Shown here piece after piece: positions 57,621 to 64,000 of a DNA stretch of 64,000 bases. Source of the DNA: Beijerinckiaceae bacterium (GTDB lineage: Bacteria > Pseudomonadota > Alphaproteobacteria > Rhizobiales > Beijerinckiaceae); assembly GCA_027533425.1 (NCBI GenBank), contig JAPZUD010000001.1, forward strand, positions 558,001-622,000, read 5' to 3'. The notes under the pieces were generated by a model. It had not been told where the DNA came from. It worked only from the letters and a program-made list of their open reading frames with translations, and ran no database searches. The number at the start of each line of letters is the position of its first letter. Position 1 is the first letter of the stretch. A program made the position numbers and the translations under genes.

Positions 57621-60190
57621 CAGCGTGTCGTCCTCCGCGCAATCGAGGTCTCGCCCAATTCGCGCAACTCGAGACGCATCATGTAAGTGGTGGTCCGCTG
57701 GTTCGTGCCGGTCAGATAGTCGTTGTAGGTGCGGGAATAGGTCAACGACAGATCCGTGCACTCATCCTTGTAGCCCACCCCCAGCATGGTGCCGGAAACG
57801 CTCCAGGGCGAGGTATTGCCAGCAGGATTGACGATCTTTTGTGTCAAATATCGGTCAAGATCGAACAGGACGGAACCGGTGGCGTAGAAATTGTTCGGCA
57901 GCTCGACATGTGTCTTGAGGAAGACGCCCTCGCGCCGCAGCGTGTAGCCGAGTTCCGGCTGCGGAGCGATCCGGGAATAGAGCGCCGTCAGATGGACCCG
58001 TTCGATGACCTTGGTGGTGCCCTCGACATCCAGGCGCTTCAGGCCGAGCGACTTTTCGTCAAACCGGCCGCGCACGGTGAAGGCGGAATTGAGATTGGGC
58101 TGCACGGTCGCAGCCGCGACAAAATGGGACTGCCGGCCTTCGAGGCCGGAATTGCGACCGGTATTCGCGAGGTCATACTGGGCGTAGGAATTCCGGCCGT
58201 AGAGATGGATCGACTGGCCGAACAGCAGGCTCGCATAGGTGCCGTTATTGCCGCTGAAGGAATAACGGCCGCCATAATTCAGGCGCGTCCCGCCCTCGAC
58301 CCGGTCATACCCGGAGAACTTGTTGAGCGAGAAAATCGAATTCTCGTCAAAGACCAGCGACTGGGCATCCTCGTTCGGCAGCTTGCCGATCCGCTGCTCG
58401 TTCGGGCGCACGATGAGCTGGGCGATCGGCTCGATGTGGTGCGTGCCGAAACTCGACATGGCGAAGAACGGATAGCGGTATTCGATCCCGATGGAAGGCA
58501 TGCCGCGGAACAGGTAATTGTCGGCATTGCCACCGAAGAAAGCAGCCTGCTTGTCGTTGCCGTAGCCATTGCCGCCGAAGGCATCATTCGGCGCGTTGTA
58601 TCCGGACTGGCGGACCTGCAGGAAGGCGAGATCGCCGCGAAGGCCGACAAACGGCGTCCAGACCTGGCCGACAGGATCGATGAACTGCCGGCGCCACGAA
58701 AGATCGACGCTGGAGCGGACATACTGGCCGGCAAAGCCGCGCAGCAGGCATTGACCGGGCGTGTAATTGCCAACCGCCACACCGCCACTGAGATAACGAC
58801 AGGCGTAGTATTGTCCCTCATTGTTGTTGTAGAGCAGCGTCGTCGGCACGAAATTGCCGCCGGCCAGCGGCAGCGGCTGGTAGAACGCCGCATCGCGGTT
58901 GATGGCAGCCATGTTCGCCGTCAGCTTCAGTTCGCCACCGAGCGCATCCGGCGTGAACCGGCGATCGAAATCGAAGGAGGGAGCGGCATTGCCGATCTGC
59001 GGCTGCCAGTCCGTCGTCGACAGGCCGAGGAAGTGATAGGCCGAGAGATCGAACCAGCTGCGTTCGCCACGCCCCTGGAAATAGATCTTCGAAATCGATT
59101 CCGTGAAATAGGTGTTGGTCAGCGATGACGGCTTCACCTTGTAATCGGTGAAGTAGAACTTGTCGGTGGCGAGGGCCCCGTCCCAGCCGAATGTCCATTT
59201 CTCGTTGAGGTAGAATTTCCCGCGCGACGAGATGCTGCCGCGGAAAGTCTTGTCTCCGGCACCGGCGAAGGGACGCGAGTCAAAGGCGCGGCGCTCCTGC
59301 TGGAAGATGCCGTTGACCCGGATGTTGTAGGAGCCGTTCTCGGTGCGGTGCCGCCAGAGCGCATCACCATGGAAACCCTGCCGGGAGAAATAGGACGGCG
59401 TGACCGTCAGGTCATAATTGGGGGCCATGGCCCAGAAGACCGGCAACGACGCGCCGTAGCCCAGCCGCGTCCGCGAGATGAAGCGGGGCGAGAGTACACC
59501 CGAGAGGCGCGACACGGTCGGATCAGGCGACGCGAAATAGGGGAACCACGCCACCGGCACGCCCCAGAACTCGATCGACGCGTTTTCGTAATAGATGCGC
59601 TGCTCTGAATTGTTATGGATGATCCGGGCAGCCTTGACCTGCCAGAGCGGCGGCTTCTCCGGATTGTCCTTGCAGGGCTCGCAGGCGGTAAACGTGCCGC
59701 GATCGAAGACGGTCTGTTCGCCGCCGGTCCGCTCGGCTCGGGCAGCCGAGAAGCGGGTCTTGTTGGGCGTCTCGACACGCAGCGAGTCAATGAAGCCGTC
59801 GCGGAAATCGTCGGTCAGGTCGAAACGGTCGGAAAAGCTCTTCGTGCCATCGGCTTCGGTCAGCCGGGCATTGCCCTCGGCAAAGACGCGGCGGTTCTTC
59901 CGGTCATAGGTGACACGATCCGCCTGGAGCGTCCGGCCCTGATAGAGAATCTGCACATCGCCGACAGCACTGACGCGATCCCGGTCCCGGTCATAGACAA
60001 CCTCTCGTGCATCCACCACCATCCGCGACTGCTTGCTGTTCTGCTGGCGTGCGGCGAGGCGCTCGTTGAGCGTCTGGGCCGAGACTGCGGAAGGCAGGGC
60101 AGGGGCAAGCAGGAGCAGCGCAAACGCCGCCGGGAGCGCTTTGCGGAACGTTAACCATTCCGGTGGATTATTGCCGAAGATCAGCTGCAT
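57620..60190 (-). CDS. lptD: LPS-assembly outer-membrane protein LptD
   Basis: Beta-barrel of 856 residues inserting lipopolysaccharide into the outer membrane. A signal peptide (about 1-37, ending SAVSAQ) and the periplasmic OstA domain (VYDRDRDRVSAVGDVQILYQ, RTLQADRVTYDRKNRRVFAEG by their ends) precede the barrel, which ends with typical alternating strands. A cysteine pair (TACEPCKD) and others late in the barrel (CTDL) may form disulfides. It is in the lptG-lptD-surA-rsmA order. Confidence 0.93.
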   Translation of the reverse strand: MQLIFGNNPPEWLTFRKALPAAFALLLLAPALPSAVSAQTLNERLAARQQNSKQSRMVVDAREVVYDRDRDRVSAVGDVQILYQGRTLQADRVTYDRKNRRVFAEGNARLTEADGTKSFSDRFDLTDDFRDGFIDSLRVETPNKTRFSAARAERTGGEQTVFDRGTFTACEPCKDNPEKPPLWQVKAARIIHNNSEQRIYYENASIEFWGVPVAWFPYFASPDPTVSRLSGVLSPRFISRTRLGYGASLPVFWAMAPNYDLTVTPSYFSRQGFHGDALWRHRTENGSYNIRVNGIFQQERRAFDSRPFAGAGDKTFRGSISSRGKFYLNEKWTFGWDGALATDKFYFTDYKVKPSSLTNTYFTESISKIYFQGRGERSWFDLSAYHFLGLSTTDWQPQIGNAAPSFDFDRRFTPDALGGELKLTANMAAINRDAAFYQPLPLAGGNFVPTTLLYNNNEGQYYACRYLSGGVAVGNYTPGQCLLRGFAGQYVRSSVDLSWRRQFIDPVGQVWTPFVGLRGDLAFLQVRQSGYNAPNDAFGGNGYGNDKQAAFFGGNADNYLFRGMPSIGIEYRYPFFAMSSFGTHHIEPIAQLIVRPNEQRIGKLPNEDAQSLVFDENSIFSLNKFSGYDRVEGGTRLNYGGRYSFSGNNGTYASLLFGQSIHLYGRNSYAQYDLANTGRNSGLEGRQSHFVAAATVQPNLNSAFTVRGRFDEKSLGLKRLDVEGTTKVIERVHLTALYSRIAPQPELGYTLRREGVFLKTHVELPNNFYATGSVLFDLDRYLTQKIVNPAGNTSPWSVSGTMLGVGYKDECTDLSLTYSRTYNDYLTGTNQRTTTYMMRLELRELGETSIARRTTR

Positions 60191-61272
60191 CAGCCGTCTT
60201 CCTTGTGCAGCAACGTGAGAATCCCGAAGCCGCTGGCAACAGCAGGCGCAGCCCAGGCTGCAAAGGCAGCCGAAACCACCCCGGCATTTCCCAGGTCCTC
60301 GACGACTTTTGTCGCCACATAGAGGGCAAACCCTGCGCTCACGCCACCCAACACCATTCGAGCCAGACCACCAGATCGTAAAAACTTTAAAGAAAAACAA
60401 GCGGCCAGCAAAACCATCGCGACGAGCAGGCCGGGACGGGCGAGCAACGTCTGATAAACAAGGCGATACCGCGTTGCATCGAGGCCGGCAAGTTCCAGCC
60501 GCGAGACAATTTCGGGCAGCGACCAGAATGACACAGCCTGCCCGGGGCCGAGCGCGGAACGGACCTCGTCCACGGTGAGATTGCTGGCCAGCAGATAGGT
60601 CTCGTAATTGCCTGGTTCAACATCCAGAGAGACCACGCGCGCCTGTCGGAAGCGCCAGAATCCGGACTTGAGTTCCGCTTCCGTCGCCTCGATGCGCTCG
60701 AGCAACTGGTTGCGGTCATCCATCACATAGACCGAGGCGCCGAGCAGAACGTTGCGCTCCGCGTCAAAGGCCGTGGCGCGGATGATCGCCTCGCCATCGA
60801 CAGAACGCTGCCGCAACCAGACAGCGTTGCCGAGATTCGCCCCCCCGCGCCGGAAAATATGCGCCTCCAGAGCATTGGCCCGATCCTTCAGGCTGGTCGA
60901 AACGGGATTGTACACGGTCGTCACGAAAAGGCCTGTCAGCAGCGCAACCAGCAGGGCAGGAGTCAGGAACTGCCACGCGGAGATGCCGGCCGATCGGGCA
61001 ATCACCAGTTCAAGCCGGCGCGACAGGCCAATGAAGGTCACCATCCCGCCGAACAGCATGCCGAACGGGATCACCTGCTCGGCGGTCGCCGGCGTCCGGA
61101 ACAGGGCAAGACGGGCCATGGTACCGGCTCCGGCACCGACAGCATCACCGGCCCGGCGCATCAGCTCGACGAAATCGAGCATGTAGATGAGCACGAAGAC
61201 TGTGCCGAACACGACCAGCATTGCGCCGGCGAAACGGCGAGCGAAATAGAAGCCGAGGGTCGAGCCAATCAT
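60190..61272 (-). CDS. lptG: LPS export permease LptG
   Basis: One of the two permeases of the LptB2FG complex, 360 residues. Three N-terminal membrane helices (AMLVVFGTVFVLIYMLDFVELM and two more), a periplasmic jellyroll (about 110-260) and three C-terminal helices. Its start overlaps lptF's stop (ATGA) and its stop overlaps lptD's start (TGATG), so the three are translated together. Confidence 0.92.
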   Translation of the reverse strand: MIGSTLGFYFARRFAGAMLVVFGTVFVLIYMLDFVELMRRAGDAVGAGAGTMARLALFRTPATAEQVIPFGMLFGGMVTFIGLSRRLELVIARSAGISAWQFLTPALLVALLTGLFVTTVYNPVSTSLKDRANALEAHIFRRGGANLGNAVWLRQRSVDGEAIIRATAFDAERNVLLGASVYVMDDRNQLLERIEATEAELKSGFWRFRQARVVSLDVEPGNYETYLLASNLTVDEVRSALGPGQAVSFWSLPEIVSRLELAGLDATRYRLVYQTLLARPGLLVAMVLLAACFSLKFLRSGGLARMVLGGVSAGFALYVATKVVEDLGNAGVVSAAFAAWAAPAVASGFGILTLLHKEDG

Positions 61273-62441
61273 GGGGCTGCCCCGGCGCGCTGGGGCAGGC
61301 GCCGCTCGATCCAGCCGGAGAGGCGCGCGGCCAGCGCGGATTGACGCTGGGTTGTCGGCCAGAAGGTCCGGTAGGCATAGACCATGCCGAGAATCGTCGT
61401 CGTGATCGGGACGAGATACATCAGCCACACGCCAGCCTGGCTGCGGACTGCGAGGCCCGCGGCGGCAAACCCGGCGATTCGCATCAGGATCAGCGCTGCC
61501 ACGGCGCCCGCCATCGCTGTGCCGCGCCCCTGCCGGGTGGTGCGCGCATTGCCCAGCGCGGCGAAAGCAATCGCCAGCGTGGCCAGCGGATAGAGCGGGT
61601 TGGTCAGCCGGTCATGCAGCTCGGCCCGGAACCGTCCGTAAATCGACCGCACGAAGGCATCGTTCCGGTCAAGCGTGAGCAATTCCCACGTCCGGCGTTC
61701 GCGCGGCTTGTATTGGATAACGCCGCCGCCCTGCTCGAACTGGTCGAGATCGAACACATAGCGCTCGAAGGCGATGATCGCGCTTTCGCGCGCACCCTGC
61801 TGCTGGCGCTGCATGGAGCCCTGCTCGAGCAGGAGATAGGTCGAGCCCTCGACCTCGGTGACAACGCCCCGCGCGGCCAGGTAGGTGGCGGAGGTCTTCG
61901 GATCGCGCGCATCATGGATCATGACGCCGCCCATGGCGCCACCGGGCAGCCGCTCGCGATAATGGAACACGATCCCCTGGTCGAGCGTGATGAACTTGCC
62001 CTCCTGGATAATCCGCGTCACCACATCGGCACGGATCTTGGTCAGCAGCGTGCGCAGCGACCGGAAGCTCTCGGGCATGGCATAGAGCGTCATGATGCCG
62101 ACCGTCAGCGAGACCATCAGCGTCAGGATGGCCAGGGGCCTGAGCAGGGTGCGCGGCGGAATGCCGGCTGCATTCATGACGATCAGCTCGCTGTCGCCGT
62201 TGAGCCGGTTGAGCGTGTAGAGCACGGCCACGAACAGGGCGATCGGGGCGATCACCATCACAAGGGCCGGCAGCCCGTAGAAGGTGACCTGGAAGAAGAC
62301 AAGCAGGGACTGCCCCTTGCCGGTCACGAGGTTGAGCTCGCGCAGCGCCTGGGTCAGCCAGATGATCGCCGTCAGCGCCACCAGCCCCATCAGGAAGGCG
62401 AAGCCTGCGATTCGGAAAATGTAGCGCTCGATCAGCGACAT
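61269..62441 (-). CDS. lptF: LPS export permease LptF
   Basis: Partner of LptG, 390 residues. The YjgP fold is plain: MSLIERYIFRIAGFAFLMGL, a periplasmic jellyroll in the middle with NFRRVR-type strands, and a C-terminal helix trio. I chose MSLIERY because the in-frame upstream part is not family-like. It is divergent from pepA, the same arrangement as in E. coli. Confidence 0.93.
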   Translation of the reverse strand: MSLIERYIFRIAGFAFLMGLVALTAIIWLTQALRELNLVTGKGQSLLVFFQVTFYGLPALVMVIAPIALFVAVLYTLNRLNGDSELIVMNAAGIPPRTLLRPLAILTLMVSLTVGIMTLYAMPESFRSLRTLLTKIRADVVTRIIQEGKFITLDQGIVFHYRERLPGGAMGGVMIHDARDPKTSATYLAARGVVTEVEGSTYLLLEQGSMQRQQQGARESAIIAFERYVFDLDQFEQGGGVIQYKPRERRTWELLTLDRNDAFVRSIYGRFRAELHDRLTNPLYPLATLAIAFAALGNARTTRQGRGTAMAGAVAALILMRIAGFAAAGLAVRSQAGVWLMYLVPITTTILGMVYAYRTFWPTTQRQSALAARLSGWIERRLPQRAGAAP

Positions 62442-62633
62442 CGCTTTCCTTTCTCCCTGCCTTCTTGGCGCGAAATCACGGCGTCGGCAAGGCGCGGCCG
62501 GCAGGGCGTCGGACTTCATGTCGCAGCCTGCCCGTCATCCGCCTTGCAGTGCGGTGAATTCCGCTCCACCTTCCCCGGTGAGAATCGATAGCCGTACCGG
62601 CACAGCCTGCCGGCACAAGGATAGGGAAACTTC

Positions 62634-64000
62634 ATGTCCAGCGCGCTGAAAGTTGCAATTGCCGGCCTCGACGAAGCCATCGGGGATGTCCTCGTCGTGC
62701 TTGTCGGGAAGGATGGCAAGCTCGGTCCGGAAGCCATGAAGCGGCTGGGCAAGGCGGGCGCGGCGCGGATCGCGGCGGCTGCCGAAGCGGAGACCTTCGC
62801 CGGAAAATCCGGGGCCGGCCTCTCGCTGCCGGCCGAGGCCGGCTTCCGGGACAAGCCGACCCATGTGATGCTGGTCGGCACGGAGATTGCCGAGGGACAG
62901 AAGCCGGACTTCCTCAAGTTGGGCGGCCAGATCCAGGGCAAGCTGCCCAAGGGCCGCAATGCGACCGTGCTCGCGGCCGGGCCCGAGGGTGCGGTCGCGC
63001 CCGAAGCGGTTGCCGACATGGCTCTTGGCATGAAGCTGGCAGCCTATCGGTTCGATCGCTACCAGACCCAGAAGAAGGGTGATGATGCCGACGCCCCCGC
63101 CGCCGGAGCCATCACGCTGCTGGCCGAGAACGCCGCCGCCGCACGGCGCGAGCTGAAAACGCGGGACGCGGTCTATTCGGGCGTGACCCTGGCGCGGGAC
63201 CTCGTGAACGAGCCGCCGAATATCCTGACGCCGACCGAATTCGCCAACCGCGCCGCCGCGCTCGAGAAACTCGGCGTCGAGATCGACATCCTTGATGAAA
63301 AGGCGATGAAGAAGCTCGGCATGCGTGCCCTTCTCGGAGTGGGGCAGGGCTCGGAGCAGGAGAGCCGCGTCGTCATCATGAAATGGCTGGGCGCCAAGGA
63401 CGAGAAGGCCCCGCCCATCGCCTTTGTCGGCAAGGGCGTTGTCTTCGATACCGGCGGCATTTCCATCAAGCCGGCGCAGGGAATGGAGGACATGAAGGGC
63501 GACATGGCCGGCGCAGCCGCCGTTGTTGGCCTGATGCATGCGCTGGCGGCGCGCAAGGCCAAGGCAAACGTGATCGGCGCGATCGGGCTGGTCGAGAACA
63601 TGCCGGACGGCAATGCCCAGCGCCCCGGCGACATCGTCACCTCGATGTCCGGCCAGACGATCGAGATCATCAATACGGATGCGGAAGGCCGCCTTGTCCT
63701 CGCGGACGTGCTCTGGCATGTGAAGCAGAAATACAGCCCGAAATTCATGGTCAATCTCGCCACGTTGACGGGCGCGATCATGGTGGCGCTCGGGCAGGAA
63801 CATGCCGGCCTGTTCTCGAACAATGACGAGCTCGCCGCGAACCTGCTCAAAGCCGGCACCGGCACGGGCGAGAAGCTCTGGCGCATGCCGCTCGGCCCCG
63901 AATACGACAAGATCATCGACTCGAAATTCGCGGATGTGAAGAATTCCGGTGGCCGCTACGGCGGTGCCATCACGGCTGCCCAATTCCTGCAACGCTTCGT
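62634..64000 (+). CDS. pepA: Leucyl aminopeptidase (partial, runs off the right edge)
   Basis: M17 zinc aminopeptidase, of which about 455 residues are present and the C-terminal 40-50 are beyond the window. The metal site [38 protein letters not shown] and the family signature [14 protein letters not shown] are clear. Besides peptide cleavage, PepA of some bacteria binds DNA as a regulator or recombination accessory. The ATG follows an AAGGA ribosome site. It is divergent from lptF. Confidence 0.95.
   Translation, partial: MSSALKVAIAGLDEAIGDVLVVLVGKDGKLGPEAMKRLGKAGAARIAAAAEAETFAGKSGAGLSLPAEAGFRDKPTHVMLVGTEIAEGQKPDFLKLGGQIQGKLPKGRNATVLAAGPEGAVAPEAVADMALGMKLAAYRFDRYQTQKKGDDADAPAAGAITLLAENAAAARRELKTRDAVYSGVTLARDLVNEPPNILTPTEFANRAAALEKLGVEIDILDEKAMKKLGMRALLGVGQGSEQESRVVIMKWLGAKDEKAPPIAFVGKGVVFDTGGISIKPAQGMEDMKGDMAGAAAVVGLMHALAARKAKANVIGAIGLVENMPDGNAQRPGDIVTSMSGQTIEIINTDAEGRLVLADVLWHVKQKYSPKFMVNLATLTGAIMVALGQEHAGLFSNNDELAANLLKAGTGTGEKLWRMPLGPEYDKIIDSKFADVKNSGGRYGGAITAAQFLQRF

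Noticed and set aside
62580-62633. GC-rich short inverted repeats before pepA as a regulator site
   Set aside because: Arms are five to six bases and GC-only, not above background for this genome.

Overview
The window is a GC-rich stretch of chromosome, almost completely coding, and most probably comes from an alphaproteobacterium of the Hyphomicrobiales (Rhizobiales) type. The grounds are the codon usage, the FCD-GntR and tripartite-tricarboxylate receptor genes, and housekeeping gene orders typical of that group: purF-cvpA-radA-alr-dnaB-rplI-DUF2232-rpsR-rpsF, fabD-fabG-acpP-fabF-mltG-gmk, and rsmA-surA-lptD-lptG-lptF divergent from pepA. The assignment is inference from gene content, since there is no rRNA or other marker here. 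I saw no tRNA, rRNA, CRISPR array, insertion sequence or prophage, and no gene-free stretch longer than about 300 bases.

Layout. (1) 0-3.2 kb: a malonate-type locus with malonyl-CoA decarboxylase divergent from a GntR regulator. A perfect CTTGTATACAAG palindrome sits between them, and an orphan TctC-like periplasmic receptor follows. (2) 3.3-8.2 kb: a 2-hydroxyacid/glyoxylate locus with a fused FAD/Fe-S dehydrogenase and its own GntR regulator, divergent from a serine-glyoxylate-type aminotransferase. (3) 8.2-11.7 kb: a HI0933-like flavoprotein, an ABC-F ATPase (Uup) and a DUF2177 membrane protein. (4) 11.8-25.3 kb: a continuous urea uptake and urease block, urtABCDE-ureD-ureA-(NTF2-like)-ureJ-ureB-(ACP-like)-ureC-(msrQ-like)-ureEFG. 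It starts from a good sigma-54 promoter with possible NtrC sites upstream. (5) 25.4-39.4 kb: information-processing, nucleotide and envelope genes (ppx/gppA, rlmE, HAD phosphatase, sterol desaturase-like, guaA, rsmB, guaB, nnrU, YfgM-like, der, an SDR) with several small secreted or lipoprotein genes. (6) 39.4-48.6 kb: the purF to rpsF minus-strand block. (7) 48.8-55.8 kb: a UDG-like gene and fatty-acid synthesis genes (fabD, fabG, acpP, fabF), then mltG and gmk. (8) 55.8-64 kb: rsmA, a SurA-like chaperone, lptD and lptGF, then pepA, which runs off the right edge.

How the genes work together. The Urt transporter brings in scavenged urea. Urease (UreABC), loaded with nickel by UreDEFG and probably supplied by UreJ, releases ammonia under nitrogen control. 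Malonyl-CoA decarboxylase and its regulator probably handle malonate taken up from outside. The dehydrogenase/aminotransferase pair probably handles 2-hydroxyacids and glyoxylate.

The least ordinary features are two AT-rich inserts placed neatly inside conserved operons: an ACP-like gene lacking the phosphopantetheine serine between ureB and ureC, and a membrane/PH-like gene between fabD and fabG. Also notable are an msrQ-like gene locked into the urease operon by start/stop overlaps, a 90-bp inverted-repeat element after ureC, a UUCG-capped hairpin between urtA and urtB, and a 58-codon gene with a strong ribosome site beside alr.
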